This document shows, piece after piece, positions 1 through 8,286 of a stretch of 64,000 nucleotides of DNA (position 1 is its first letter; each line of letters begins with the position of its first letter). The stretch is taken from positions 144,338 to 208,337 of the forward strand of contig JAIKZI010000039.1 in assembly GCA_024682375.1 (NCBI GenBank). Direction: 5' to 3'. The notes beneath the pieces are model-generated. The model did no database searches. It had not been told where the DNA came from and was given only the letters and a program-made list of their open reading frames with translations. A program made the translations under genes and the position numbers. The DNA is from Lachnospiraceae bacterium (lineage in GTDB: Bacteria > Bacillota > Clostridia > Lachnospirales > Lachnospiraceae).

Positions 1-118
1 TAATATTCCTTCCACAGGATAGAGATGTGACTTTAAACTTATCTTTATGCTGAGATATAACATCTAAAGTCTGTGTTCCAATAGATCCAGTTGAACCTAG
101 AATTGCTATATTCTTCAT
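1..118 (-). CDS. dxr: 1-deoxy-D-xylulose 5-phosphate reductoisomerase, N-terminal fragment
   Basis: This is the 5' end of a gene that runs off the left edge. Translating the complement from the ATG at 118 gives [20 protein letters not shown], the NADPH-binding Rossmann start (GSTGSIG) typical of DXR, the second enzyme of the MEP isoprenoid pathway. The gene follows cdsA with 17 nt between them, in the standard bacterial order uppS-cdsA-dxr, and is probably cotranscribed with them. About 39 codons are visible, so nothing can be said of the catalytic part. It was too short for the ORF track. Confidence 0.9.
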   Translation of the reverse strand, partial: MKNIAILGSTGSIGTQTLDVISQHKDKFKVTSLSCGRNI

Positions 119-135
119 AATAAAACTTCCTAAAA

Positions 136-948
136 CTAAATACGATGAACAAGTGTCAAAGCCAAGAAATATACTATAGGCGCAGTGATAATAATACTAT
201 CAAATCTATCCAAAACTCCGCCGTGGCCAGGAATTAATTTACCGTAATCTTTAATATCATATTCTCTTTTAATAGCCGAAGCAGCCAAATCACCGATCAT
301 TGATACAAGTGCACCAACAGCACCGATTACACCAATAAGAATCAATTCTCTAGGCTGGAAATTGAGCTGCATCTTAAAGTAATAGGAATATCCCATTGTA
401 AGAAGTGCTGCGCCGATTATACCACCCAATGCGCCTTCAACTGTTTTCTTAGGGCTGAGTACAGGAGCCATCTTGTGTTTACCAAACAATCTTCCAGCAC
501 AGTAAGCAAATGTATCAGAACCCCAGGCACAGAGGAAAATAAGCCATACATAATATTTTCCCTTTACTGGAATATCACGAGTCAAATAAATAAAAGAAAG
601 CATGGCTGATACATAGAAGAATCCAAAAAATCCTCCCATCACATTAAGTGCACTATATTTAGGAAAGCCTAATACATAGGCAGCTAAAATTACAATCAAG
701 AAAATAATGGTATAAACAACCGGGTTACTAATCCAACGAAACTTCAAATTTAAATAATAAAACAAAGTCATCAAATAACTAATATATGCAATTGCAGTCT
801 TTTCCATCTTAAGAGCCTTCATAAGCTCATAAAGACCTATAATTGAAAGCAATAATGTAGAAACCAGAAGAACATTTCCTCCAGTTATAATCAAAGCAAG
901 TGCACAAACAACTAATACGATTCCGCTAATCAATCTAGTACGAAACAT
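136..948 (-). CDS. cdsA: Phosphatidate cytidylyltransferase
   Basis: CdsA makes CDP-diacylglycerol from phosphatidate and CTP, the branch point for membrane phospholipids, and is an integral membrane enzyme. The 270-residue product is a string of hydrophobic segments and ends in the family signature around residues 223-252 ([20 protein letters not shown], then GVLDRFDS). Acidic residues of this signature coordinate the catalytic metals. Length is normal. It lies 9 nt downstream of uppS and 17 nt upstream of dxr, the usual lipid-precursor cluster order. The ATG at 948 has an AAGGAG-type site just upstream. Confidence 0.95.
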   Translation of the reverse strand: MFRTRLISGIVLVVCALALIITGGNVLLVSTLLLSIIGLYELMKALKMEKTAIAYISYLMTLFYYLNLKFRWISNPVVYTIIFLIVILAAYVLGFPKYSALNVMGGFFGFFYVSAMLSFIYLTRDIPVKGKYYVWLIFLCAWGSDTFAYCAGRLFGKHKMAPVLSPKKTVEGALGGIIGAALLTMGYSYYFKMQLNFQPRELILIGVIGAVGALVSMIGDLAASAIKREYDIKDYGKLIPGHGGVLDRFDSIIITAPIVYFLALTLVHRI

Positions 949-957
949 AATATCTCC

Positions 958-1656
958 TTATACTCCACCGAAACGACGGTGTCTATTTTCATAAACGCTA
1001 ATAGCTTTCTTAAGTTCCTCTTCATCAAAGGCAGGCCACGCCACATCAGTAAAATAAAACTCACTGTATGAAAGCTGCCACATAAGAAAGTTTGAAAGTC
1101 TCTCTTCTCCGCTGGTTCTAATCATAAAATCAGGATCAGGGATTCCTTCAGTATCAAGTGCGTTTGTAATATCCTCTTCTGTGATATCGCGAATTTCCTT
1201 ACCTTCGGAAAGAATACGTTCTGATGCCTTTATAAAGGCTCTTCTCATTTCATCACGACTACCATAGTTTATAGCAATAACCAAAGTAAGTCCTGTATTT
1301 TTTCCAGAAACATCTTCAAGTCTAGAAATAGTATTCTGAAGTTCCTTTGAAAGGCCTGTTTTGTCTCCGATAATTTTAAAACGCATGTTATCACGCATAC
1401 ATGTCTTAATACACTTATTAAGATATGTATTTAGAAGACTCATAAGAGTCTTTACTTCTGTCTCAGGTCTCTTCCAGTTTTCTGTGGAAAAGGCATATAT
1501 AGTAAGATATTTAATACCTAGATCATCACAAGCACGGCAAATCTTTTCGACATTTTCAGCGCCAACCTTGTGACCATAAGTTCTAGGCTTTCCCTGGGCT
1601 TTTGCCCATCTTCCATTACCATCCATGATGATGGCAAGAGATTTTGGTACGCTCAT
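958..1656 (-). CDS. uppS: Isoprenyl transferase (undecaprenyl diphosphate synthase)
   Basis: UppS elongates farnesyl diphosphate with isopentenyl units in cis to give the C55 carrier lipid for peptidoglycan and wall polymers. The cis-prenyltransferase P-loop with catalytic Asp is seen at residues 8-17 (AIIMDGNGRW). The C-terminal PDFMIRTSGEERLSNFLMWQ segment holds the diphosphate-binding arginines, and SEFYFTDVAWPAF follows. Length of 232 residues is typical. It is the first gene after the frr terminator, so it probably starts a separate uppS-cdsA-dxr unit from the short spacer upstream. Confidence 0.95.
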   Translation of the reverse strand: MSVPKSLAIIMDGNGRWAKAQGKPRTYGHKVGAENVEKICRACDDLGIKYLTIYAFSTENWKRPETEVKTLMSLLNTYLNKCIKTCMRDNMRFKIIGDKTGLSKELQNTISRLEDVSGKNTGLTLVIAINYGSRDEMRRAFIKASERILSEGKEIRDITEEDITNALDTEGIPDPDFMIRTSGEERLSNFLMWQLSYSEFYFTDVAWPAFDEEELKKAISVYENRHRRFGGV

Positions 1657-1697
1657 CTTAAACTCTTCTTTCTATTTATTCTATAACGCATTATGGT

Positions 1698-1703
1698 ATT
1701 ATA
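1698..1703 (-). promoter_or_regulatory. Possible -10 box for the uppS-cdsA-dxr unit
   Basis: On the minus strand the spacer between the frr terminator and uppS contains a perfect TATAAT about 42 nt before the uppS ATG. No convincing -35 box sits 16-18 nt upstream (best is a T-rich TTTCTC). The placement just after a strong terminator argues for a promoter here, but the sequence alone is weak. Confidence 0.4.
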
Positions 1704-1734
1704 CTAAAATTTGGAAAAAAGAGAAAGTCATAAA

Positions 1735-1770
1735 ACAAAAAGCATTGATTCTGTAAAACAGAACCAATGC
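1735..1770 (-). terminator. Rho-independent terminator after frr
   Basis: On the minus strand GCATTGGTTCTG and CAGAATCAATGC form a 12-pair stem (one G-U) with a 5-nt loop, followed by TTTTTG and further T-rich sequence. It lies about 25 nt after the frr stop and closes the rpsB-tsf...pyrH-frr region before uppS. Confidence 0.88.
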
Positions 1771-1795
1771 CTATAATTTATAAATCTAAAAAATA

Positions 1796-2347
1796 TTAGA
1801 TAGTCATAACTTCTTTTGATTTAGCATCAACAGCGTCATCAACTTTTTTTATGTAAGAATCAGTGATTTTCTGAAGTTCATCTGTAAGATCTTTGATCTC
1901 ATCCTCAGAAACATCCTCGCCCTTTAGCTTTTTGATAGAATCATTTCCATCACGACGAATGTTACGAACGGCAACCTTTGCCTCTTCGCCTCTCTTCTTG
2001 ATGTCCTTTGCAAGTTCCTTACGTCTCTCTTCTGTGAGAACAGGGAAAGAAAGTCTGATTACCTTACCATCATTGATAGGGTTGATTCCGATATCAGAAA
2101 GTTCGATTGCCTTTTCGATTTCCTTTAAGAGTGTTACTTCCCAAGGCTGAATCTGAAGTGTTCTAGCATCAGAAACTGTTACGTTAGCAACCTGCTGAAG
2201 TGGAGTCTCAGCTCCATAATAATCTACACGAAGCTTATCAAGAATATGTGGATTAGCTCTTCCAGCTCTAATAGACTGGAACTCCTCTGACAAATTCTTC
2301 AAAGTTTTTGTCATGCGGTTATCAAAATCTTTTAATCTATCGTCCAT
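1796..2347 (-). CDS. frr: Ribosome recycling factor
   Basis: RRF works with EF-G to split the post-termination ribosome. The 183-residue product shows the family pattern: an N-terminal helix with LSEEFQSIRAGRANPHILDK (residues 18-37), the beta-domain segment VDYYGAETPLQQVANV, and the C-terminal helices with RRKELAKDIKKRGEEAKVAVRNIRRDGNDSIKKL. Length matches the family (about 185). It starts 8 nt after pyrH, the conserved neighbour, and is followed by a strong terminator. Confidence 0.97.
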   Translation of the reverse strand: MDDRLKDFDNRMTKTLKNLSEEFQSIRAGRANPHILDKLRVDYYGAETPLQQVANVTVSDARTLQIQPWEVTLLKEIEKAIELSDIGINPINDGKVIRLSFPVLTEERRKELAKDIKKRGEEAKVAVRNIRRDGNDSIKKLKGEDVSEDEIKDLTDELQKITDSYIKKVDDAVDAKSKEVMTI

Positions 2348-2355
2348 AATTCCTC

Positions 2356-3048
2356 CTAAACAGTAACTGTAGTACCATTAAACTTATCATTTACGGCATT
2401 TACAATTCCATTCTCTTCCTGTAAAGCAAAAATCTTTAAAGGAATCTTGTTTTCCATGCACATAATTGAAGCAGTCAAATCGATTACTCCAAGTTTCTTA
2501 TCAATTACTTCCTGAATTGAAATCTCATCATACTTCTTAGCATCAGGGTTTGTTTTAGGATCACTATCATAAACACCATCGATTGCTTTTGCAAGAAGCA
2601 TCATATCGCATTCAGTTTCAATCGCTTTAAGTGCAGCTCCGGTATCTGTTGAAAAATATGGATGACCTGTACCACCAGCGAAGAAAACAACTTTCTTATC
2701 TGAAAGTGCTTTTGTCGCATCATCGTATGAATAAAGTTTTGTAAAAGCTCCGACAGCAAATGGAGTGAATACTTCTGTTTCCATTCCACATGTTTCAAAG
2801 ATTTCAGATACATAAATACAGTTCATAACTGTAGCCATCATACCGATCTGATCAGCTTTTGAACGACGGATTTCATTTCCAGTTCTACCTCTCCAGAAAT
2901 TTCCACCACCGATTACTACTCCTACTTCGATACCCTTGTCGATAAGCTTTTTAACTTCATTACCGACTGTTCTACAAGTATCGGCGTCAAATCCAAATTT
3001 TTTCTCACCAGCGAGTGCCTCGCCGCTTAGTTTTAAAAGAACTCTCAT
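2356..3048 (-). CDS. pyrH: UMP kinase
   Basis: PyrH phosphorylates UMP to UDP with ATP; the bacterial enzyme is a hexamer of the amino-acid-kinase fold. The sequence opens with LLKLSGEALAG (residues 4-14), followed by the glycine-rich VVIGGGNFWRG (about 44-54) and later LLAKAIDGVYDSDPKTNPDA, which are hallmark UMP kinase segments. At 230 residues it is slightly shorter at the N-terminus than most homologues, because the ATG at 3048 with AAGGA upstream is the first usable start. It sits between bactofilin and frr and is probably cotranscribed with both. Confidence 0.96.
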   Translation of the reverse strand: MRVLLKLSGEALAGEKKFGFDADTCRTVGNEVKKLIDKGIEVGVVIGGGNFWRGRTGNEIRRSKADQIGMMATVMNCIYVSEIFETCGMETEVFTPFAVGAFTKLYSYDDATKALSDKKVVFFAGGTGHPYFSTDTGAALKAIETECDMMLLAKAIDGVYDSDPKTNPDAKKYDEISIQEVIDKKLGVIDLTASIMCMENKIPLKIFALQEENGIVNAVNDKFNGTTVTV

Positions 3049-3062
3049 GTCTATCCTTATAA

Positions 3063-3830
3063 TTATTTATTATCAATATCAAATACGCTCTGAATATCAA
3101 CATCAGCATAAGCCTGTGATACAAGACCTTCGATTACAGCACCATTATTGATCTGTACTGAACGAGACTTGATATTACCCATAACTACAGCAGATGTATC
3201 AACTACAACAGGTCCCTGAACATCGATATCACCCTTTACGGCACCAGCAATTACAGCTGAAGTAGCAGCGATGTTACCTACGATAACAGAACCAGCACCA
3301 ATCTTTGCAGTTCCAGTTGTATTTACTTCACCTTCAATTTTAGCATTGTCAGCAAAGAATTCGCTTGATACACTATTACCCTTAATAGCGCCGTTTACAA
3401 CAAGCTTACCGTTGCACTTAACGTTACCCTTTACTGTTCCTTCTACATTGATTGAACCTGAAGATTCCATATCACCAGTGATAACCATTCCTCTAGTGAT
3501 TTCAGCAACTTCGTCAGAAACATTTGTTGCGTCGATAGATGCATCAGTAAATGTGCTAGTTGTATTCTCTTCCATTCTATTGTCCTCTCTCATAACAGGT
3601 GCTGTCTCAGCTCTTTCAATCTTTACATCTTTTTCTTTTAAAGTTGTTGGTTCAGATACCTTAGATGCAACCTGCTCAAGAAGTCCATCAAGCTTATTAA
3701 GTTCAGAATCAACATCAACATCTTCCTCAAGAGTATTTACCATTACATCATCCTGAGTTTCCTTCTCTTCTCCTGTAAGATCATCTACAGCATCTGCGAA
3801 GTCTTCCTTAAAGTCTTTAAAAAGTCCCAT
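3063..3830 (-). CDS. Bactofilin (polymerising cytoskeletal protein)
   Basis: Bactofilins self-assemble without nucleotide into filaments that scaffold envelope enzymes. Residues 1-110 are acidic and low-complexity. Residues about 112-245 form the bactofilin domain: short hydrophobic rungs of a right-handed beta-helix such as GDMESSGSINVEGTVKGNVK and VIVGNIAATSAVIAGAVKG. The N-terminal linker is long for the family. It stands between a membrane-anchored polysaccharide deacetylase and pyrH, inside a cluster that in most bacteria runs tsf-pyrH-frr directly. A role in localising the adjacent wall-modifying enzyme is an inference from proximity. Confidence 0.9.
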   Translation of the reverse strand: MGLFKDFKEDFADAVDDLTGEEKETQDDVMVNTLEEDVDVDSELNKLDGLLEQVASKVSEPTTLKEKDVKIERAETAPVMREDNRMEENTTSTFTDASIDATNVSDEVAEITRGMVITGDMESSGSINVEGTVKGNVKCNGKLVVNGAIKGNSVSSEFFADNAKIEGEVNTTGTAKIGAGSVIVGNIAATSAVIAGAVKGDIDVQGPVVVDTSAVVMGNIKSRSVQINNGAVIEGLVSQAYADVDIQSVFDIDNK

Positions 3831-3851
3831 AAGCCTCTCCTCTATACATGT

Positions 3852-4757
3852 TTAATTTTGAAGTGTGACATGCTGAATCAAATTTGTGTCATCACTTATT
3901 GGTAAGATAATAGCGCCGCGGCTCTGAAGAGATTCAATCAAACGAGGAAGAGCATCAACTGTTGCTCCCTTGTCATCTGCATCGTGCATCAAAACTACCG
4001 ACGTTTTGTATTTTACCACATCATTCATAACGTTTTCAATAAGTTCATCGGACGTATAGGCTTTTGACGTGGCATCTCCACTGGAAATATTCCAGTCGAA
4101 ATAAGTAATTTTATTCTCATTCAAAAAATTGATGAAATATGACATATCTTCGCCAGATACTTTGTTACTAGATCCACCTGGAAATCTATACAATTTACAA
4201 TCGACACCAGTAACATCAAATATCAAATCATGAATCTTGTCATAATCTTTTTTAAAAGAAGAAAGGGATGCATATACATCCGAATATTTATGGCTGTATG
4301 AATGCATCCCAATAGTATGACCTTCGTTTACGATACGTTTATAAGAAGCCTTGGCATTCTTTCCCTGCTTACCACAGACGAAAAAAGTTGCCTTAACACC
4401 ATAGTCATCTAGAATATCCAGAATTTTATTAGTGTTCTTACTAGGGCCATCATCAAAAGTCAAATAAACCTTTAATGTATCATTAGGATTAGCAAGATTG
4501 GCTTCTCCCGTACCTGAATCACTCAAAGTCAACGTTCCAATATCCGATTTTTTTGCTGAAACAATTCCGCTTGCCTTGCTTTCTTCAACTTTTTTCAAGC
4601 GACTTTCGAAGCTTATTGTTTTAAAAATAAGAAATACATTGCAAAGTAGAGAGATTAAAAGACCAATCATTATAAATCCGACGATGAACATCTTCATTTT
4701 TCTGATTCTAGTCTGTTTGTCTCTTTTCTGTTTGAGCGCGTCTCTTTCATCCATCAT
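3852..4757 (-). CDS. Membrane-anchored polysaccharide (peptidoglycan) deacetylase, NodB domain
   Basis: The 301-residue protein has a basic N-terminus, one membrane helix at about 24-46, a short linker, then a carbohydrate esterase 4 (NodB) domain facing outside. The catalytic motifs are complete: FDDG at 101-104 (base and metal Asp), HSYSH at 152-156 (metal His pair), RFPGG at 191-195, and LMHDADDKG near 257. Such enzymes remove N-acetyl groups from peptidoglycan or other glycans; the substrate cannot be read from sequence. It begins 61 nt after tsf with a terminator in between, and is followed by the bactofilin gene. Confidence 0.9.
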   Translation of the reverse strand: MMDERDALKQKRDKQTRIRKMKMFIVGFIMIGLLISLLCNVFLIFKTISFESRLKKVEESKASGIVSAKKSDIGTLTLSDSGTGEANLANPNDTLKVYLTFDDGPSKNTNKILDILDDYGVKATFFVCGKQGKNAKASYKRIVNEGHTIGMHSYSHKYSDVYASLSSFKKDYDKIHDLIFDVTGVDCKLYRFPGGSSNKVSGEDMSYFINFLNENKITYFDWNISSGDATSKAYTSDELIENVMNDVVKYKTSVVLMHDADDKGATVDALPRLIESLQSRGAIILPISDDTNLIQHVTLQN

Positions 4758-4768
4758 AAAATTCTCCT

Positions 4769-4799
4769 AAAAAAGGCACTATAAAAAATATAGTGCCTT
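4769..4799 (-). terminator. Terminator hairpin after tsf, abutting the next ribosome binding site
   Basis: On the minus strand AAGGCACTATA and TATAGTGCCTT make a perfect 11-pair stem with a 5-nt T loop, running into a T6 tract. The AGGAG site of the deacetylase gene begins at the very next base (4768-4764) with ATG at 4757. The deacetylase-bactofilin-pyrH-frr genes therefore probably depend on partial read-through, since there is no room for a promoter between hairpin and start. Confidence 0.85.
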
Positions 4800-4818
4800 A
4801 AATCAGAAAACTTATTAA

Positions 4819-5754
4819 TTAGCCGTTAATCTGCTTAGCTACTTCTTCAGCGAAGTTTTCTTCCTTCTTCTCAATTCCTTCGCCTGTTTCAAAACGAACG
4901 AATGACTTAAGAGTAAGGTCGCAACCGCATGACTTAGCTACTTCTTCAACATACTTCTGAACTGACTGCTTTCCGTCTTCAGCCTTAACATATACCTGAT
5001 CAAGAAGGCAAACTTCCTTGAATTCTTTGTTAAGTCTTCCCTTAATCATGCCTTCCTTAACCTTATCAGGCTTAGCAGCTTCCTTAGGATCGTTCTCGAT
5101 CTGAGCTCTAAGTATTTCTGTCTCATGATCGATGTAATCCTGATCGATATCCTTGTCGCTAAGGTACTTAGGAGCCATAGCTGCGATCTGCATAGCTACG
5201 TTCTTAAGTGCTTCTGTAACTTCATCAGTTACATTTGAGCATTCAGCTGAAAGAAGAACTGCGATTCTTCCGTTACCATGAACGTAAGAAATAACTGCAC
5301 CGTTCTCAGCTGTAAGCTTCTCAAATCTTCTGATAGAAAGCTTCTCACCGATAACTGCAACCTGCTCTACGAGCTCTTCAGCTACAGTCTTTGATGAATC
5401 TTCATTCCAAGCTTCAGCCATGAATGAATCAAGATCTGTTGCATTTGATGAAAGTGCCTGGTCAGCAACTTTCTGAACGTATGTCTGGAACTTCTCGTTG
5501 TTAGCAACAAAGTCTGTCTCAGAGTTAACTTCAACGATAGCAGCTTCCTTTGTACCGTTTGAAGCAACACAGCAAAGTCCTTCTGCAGCTACACGGTTAG
5601 CCTTCTTCTCAGCCTTTGCCTGTCCGTTCTTTCTAAGAAATTCAATAGCTTCGTCCATGTTACCGTCTGTTTCGTTAAGTGCCTTCTTGCACTCCATCAT
5701 TCCGGCACCGCTAAGTTCACGAAGCTCTTTTACCATAGATGCTGTGATAGCCAT
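4819..5754 (-). CDS. tsf: Translation elongation factor Ts
   Basis: EF-Ts exchanges GDP for GTP on EF-Tu. The N-terminal UBA-like segment MVKELRELSGAGMMECKKAL (residues 7-26) and the EF-Tu contact region VEVNSETDFVANNEKFQTYV (about 74-93) are diagnostic. The 311-residue length is standard. It follows rpsB by 48 nt, the universal pairing, and is followed by a hairpin terminator. Confidence 0.98.
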   Translation of the reverse strand: MAITASMVKELRELSGAGMMECKKALNETDGNMDEAIEFLRKNGQAKAEKKANRVAAEGLCCVASNGTKEAAIVEVNSETDFVANNEKFQTYVQKVADQALSSNATDLDSFMAEAWNEDSSKTVAEELVEQVAVIGEKLSIRRFEKLTAENGAVISYVHGNGRIAVLLSAECSNVTDEVTEALKNVAMQIAAMAPKYLSDKDIDQDYIDHETEILRAQIENDPKEAAKPDKVKEGMIKGRLNKEFKEVCLLDQVYVKAEDGKQSVQKYVEEVAKSCGCDLTLKSFVRFETGEGIEKKEENFAEEVAKQING

Positions 5755-5802
5755 TTTATATTCCCTCCATATTTAAACGATGTAAAAAGTTGTTAAAGTG
5801 AA

Positions 5803-6510
5803 TTACTCAGCCTTTGCCTGCTGCTCTTCACCCTGCTTTGCTTCGATAACAGCATCAGCCATTACAGATGTAAGAAGCTTAACTGCACGGATAGCATCAT
5901 CGTTACCAGGGATAACATAATCAAGTTCGTCTGGATCACAGTTTGTATCAGCAATACCAATGATTGTGATTCCAAGTGCCATAGCCTCTTTGATACAGAT
6001 TCTTTCCTTCTTAGGATCTACAACAAAGATAGCGTCAGGGATTCTCTTCATATCCTTGATACCGCCAAGGTTCTTGTTAAGCTTATCAAGCTCTTTCTTA
6101 AGACCGATAACTTCCTTCTTTGGAAGAACATCGAAAGTACCGTTCTCTTCCATCTTCTCGATCTTCTTAAGACGAGCGATACGGCTCTGGATTGTCTTGA
6201 AGTTTGTAAGCATACCACCAAGCCATCTCTCGTTTACGTAGTACATTCCACATCTAGCAGCTTCGTCACGAACTGAATCCTGAGCCTGCTTCTTAGTTCC
6301 TACGAAAAGAACTGTACCACCCTGAGCAACGATATCGTATACAGCGTTGTAAGCATTATCGATAAGACCTACTGTCTTCTGAAGATCGATAATGTGGATA
6401 CCGTTTCTTTCTGAATAGATGTATGGAGCCATCTTAGGGTTCCATCTTCTAGTCTGATGACCAAAATGTACACCAGCTTCAAGTAACTGTTTCATTGAAC
6501 AAACACTCAT
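5803..6510 (-). CDS. rpsB: 30S ribosomal protein S2
   Basis: S2 is a late-assembling small-subunit protein needed for S1/mRNA contacts. Signature segments are [22 protein letters not shown] (residues 6-27), [26 protein letters not shown] (about 95-107), and PDAIFVVDP with [22 protein letters not shown]. Length 235 is normal; the C-terminus is short and polar. A clear ribosome binding site (GGAGG) precedes the ATG and a sigma-A type promoter lies about 110-140 nt upstream, so rpsB-tsf is its own unit with a roughly 105-nt leader. Confidence 0.98.
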   Translation of the reverse strand: MSVCSMKQLLEAGVHFGHQTRRWNPKMAPYIYSERNGIHIIDLQKTVGLIDNAYNAVYDIVAQGGTVLFVGTKKQAQDSVRDEAARCGMYYVNERWLGGMLTNFKTIQSRIARLKKIEKMEENGTFDVLPKKEVIGLKKELDKLNKNLGGIKDMKRIPDAIFVVDPKKERICIKEAMALGITIIGIADTNCDPDELDYVIPGNDDAIRAVKLLTSVMADAVIEAKQGEEQQAKAE

Positions 6511-6623
6511 TTTTTTACCTCCAAAAATGGTTAATCTTCCACGCGGATCTTTTCGTTAAAAAACAACATAAGTTGCACCACTTTAACGATCACCATACGT
6601 GTGTTTTGACTACAAACATACGG

Positions 6624-6653
6624 ATGATACCACAAAATGTACCACCACGTCAA
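6624..6653 (-). promoter_or_regulatory. Sigma-A type promoter for rpsB-tsf
   Basis: Minus strand: TTGACG, 18-nt spacer, TATCAT. The -35 box overlaps the TGA stop codon of the upstream gene at 6650. Predicted start of transcription is near 6617, giving an rpsB leader of about 105 nt. I found no convincing stable hairpin in that leader. Confidence 0.7.
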
Positions 6654-7240
6654 TTACTTCCAGTTAAATTCTTTGCAATTTGGGAAAAATCCGAATTTTT
6701 TGTAAATGTATAACTGCCTGGATGAATTCTATTCGCATAGTTATTGCTTACAAGATATTTATCAAATTCTTCAGCATTAGAAATAACACCATTATCAGCT
6801 AAACTCTTTGCAACTGTCCATGAATTCATTCCTCCTAAAACTTCGATATGAACCTCATCAGTTTTAGGTCCGCTTTCCGGATCTTTTGAATTAGCAGGAA
6901 TATTTTCAGTAGTCACAGTTGTTTCATTATTCCCATCTGGATTATTTACTGTATCATCCAATGGCTTCTTTTCTTCAGTTTCTGTCTTTTTTGTTTCTTT
7001 CTTACTGGAATCTGTTTTTTCTTTAGAATTCTTCTTTGTCTCTTCCTTCTTTTTAGAATCCGAATTACTTTTTATTGTACCGTCATCTACTTTATCAACG
7101 GTATATCCCAAGCGTTCTGCTTCTTTCTTAAATTCTTTATCAGTAAGTTTTGTTTCATGAAAAGAAAAGCAAATCATAAAAATCAGAGAACTGATTATAA
7201 ATCCCACTCCCAGTCCTCTAAGATAATATTTCATCTTCAT
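6650..7240 (-). CDS. Membrane protein with MltG/YceG-like C-terminal subdomain
   Basis: The 196-residue product has one membrane helix (about 8-27), a Lys/Glu/Ser-rich linker (about 50-128), then a C-terminal stretch of about 65 residues: VHIEVLGGMNSWTVAKSLAD, then NGVISNAEEFDKYLVSNNYA and IHPGSYTF. That pattern matches the small LysM-like N-terminal subdomain of endolytic transglycosylase MltG. The catalytic MltG domain is absent, so I expect binding or localisation rather than cleavage. It is the last gene of the fla/che locus, 11 nt after the DUF6115 gene. No terminator is visible after it. The family assignment is from pattern only. Confidence 0.6.
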   Translation of the reverse strand: MKMKYYLRGLGVGFIISSLIFMICFSFHETKLTDKEFKKEAERLGYTVDKVDDGTIKSNSDSKKKEETKKNSKEKTDSSKKETKKTETEEKKPLDDTVNNPDGNNETTVTTENIPANSKDPESGPKTDEVHIEVLGGMNSWTVAKSLADNGVISNAEEFDKYLVSNNYANRIHPGSYTFTKNSDFSQIAKNLTGSN

Positions 7241-7251
7241 AAAAAAATATC

Positions 7252-7935
7252 CTATCTTTTAAACAATCCTAGAACCAGTTTTACTTCTCCAAGTCCCAGT
7301 CCTAATTTCTTAGCGATCTCAATTTCTGAATAACCAGCCTTTGAAAGATTCAAAATATCCGAATTGGCATTTCCATTTGCAGAATACTCAGCTTCCTTCT
7401 CCTCTTCCTGGTTAGTATCATATTTCTTCATGAATTCTTCTTTTAAAGATTCAAGCTCTGAATTATCGATTTCTTCTTCAGGAACTTCTTCAAACTGAAT
7501 ATTTTCTTTCTCTTCTATTTCATCTTTCAAATGACGAAGAGTATCTTCCATCTGAGATATTTCTTTTGTAAGTTCAGTGACCTTTTCCTGCTTCTTATTA
7601 AGCATGTCATACATAAACATAATTTCATCATGAGATTTGTTCATAGAAGTAAGAACTGTATCAGAGTATTCACTGATTTCTTTGATTTTTTCATTTGTTT
7701 CTTTATCAGTTTTTACATCCACTTCTTCAAAAGAATCTTCCAGTCTTTTATTGATAGCTTCTTTAATTTTTGAATCTGATTCTTTTAATTCTTTTTCAAG
7801 AATTGTTTTGATTTCAGCCTGGCTCATCTTCTGAATCTCTTCTACGTCATTTGACGACAGTCCCTTTGTCAAAAAGAAACTGCCGCCAACACATAAAATA
7901 CCGATCAAAAGAACCGCTATTTCAAGTCCTGTCAT
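7252..7935 (-). CDS. DUF6115-type membrane coiled-coil protein with C-terminal helix-turn-helix
   Basis: The 227-residue protein starts with a membrane helix (residues 5-25). A long charged coiled-coil (about 30-155) follows, with a Glu-rich spacer. The C-terminus SKAGYSEIEIAKKLGLGLGE (about 198-217) looks like a helix-turn-helix. This layout matches DUF6115 proteins found at the ends of clostridial motility operons; their role is unknown. It sits 9 nt after the small hydrophilic gene and 11 nt before the MltG-like gene, so the three are probably cotranscribed. An anchored HTH could bind DNA near the membrane or serve as a protein interaction fold; neither is shown. Confidence 0.65.
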   Translation of the reverse strand: MTGLEIAVLLIGILCVGGSFFLTKGLSSNDVEEIQKMSQAEIKTILEKELKESDSKIKEAINKRLEDSFEEVDVKTDKETNEKIKEISEYSDTVLTSMNKSHDEIMFMYDMLNKKQEKVTELTKEISQMEDTLRHLKDEIEEKENIQFEEVPEEEIDNSELESLKEEFMKKYDTNQEEEKEAEYSANGNANSDILNLSKAGYSEIEIAKKLGLGLGEVKLVLGLFKR

Positions 7936-7944
7936 ATAATCTCC

Positions 7945-8280
7945 TTAAATCTTTACATCAAATGGCTTCTCGCCTTTTTTATACATTCTGCCATCATCAT
8001 GCTTGTCTTTTTTGTCTTTATCCTGATCTTTCTTTTTCTTTCTTTTATCAGGACGCTTGTAGATGCCGCCATTGCCATCGTCATCAAGGTTTTCCGTTTC
8101 TGTCTTTACATTTCCGTGAACCTGGGTGGCTTCCTGTTGATGCTTAATATCAGCAGCATTCTGCATCATATTCTGCTGAAGCTGTGATTTGTTTTCTTCA
8201 TGCGCACGGAGATGAGATACTTCATTTGCATTTTGAATCATTCCATTGAATTCTACCGGCCTTAATTGCATAAATCTCAC
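7945..8280 (-). CDS. Small hydrophilic protein of unknown function in the fla/che operon tail
   Basis: The 111-residue product has no membrane segment or recognisable domain. The first 60 residues are Gln/Asn/His-rich and look helical. The last 40 are extremely basic with Asp (KRPDKRKKKKDQDKDKKDKH) and probably disordered. It begins 6 nt after fapA and ends 9 nt before the DUF6115 gene, a tight operon position that supports it being real. I do not recognise a family, though small proteins of this kind commonly follow fapA in Lachnospiraceae motility loci (recollection, not checked). Confidence 0.65.
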   Translation of the reverse strand: MRFMQLRPVEFNGMIQNANEVSHLRAHEENKSQLQQNMMQNAADIKHQQEATQVHGNVKTETENLDDDGNGGIYKRPDKRKKKKDQDKDKKDKHDDGRMYKKGEKPFDVKI

Positions 8281-8286
8281 TCCTTT

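Noticed and set aside
3271-3756. 161-residue plus-strand ORF opposite the bactofilin gene
   Set aside because: It mirrors the repeated rungs of the bactofilin and has no independent support.
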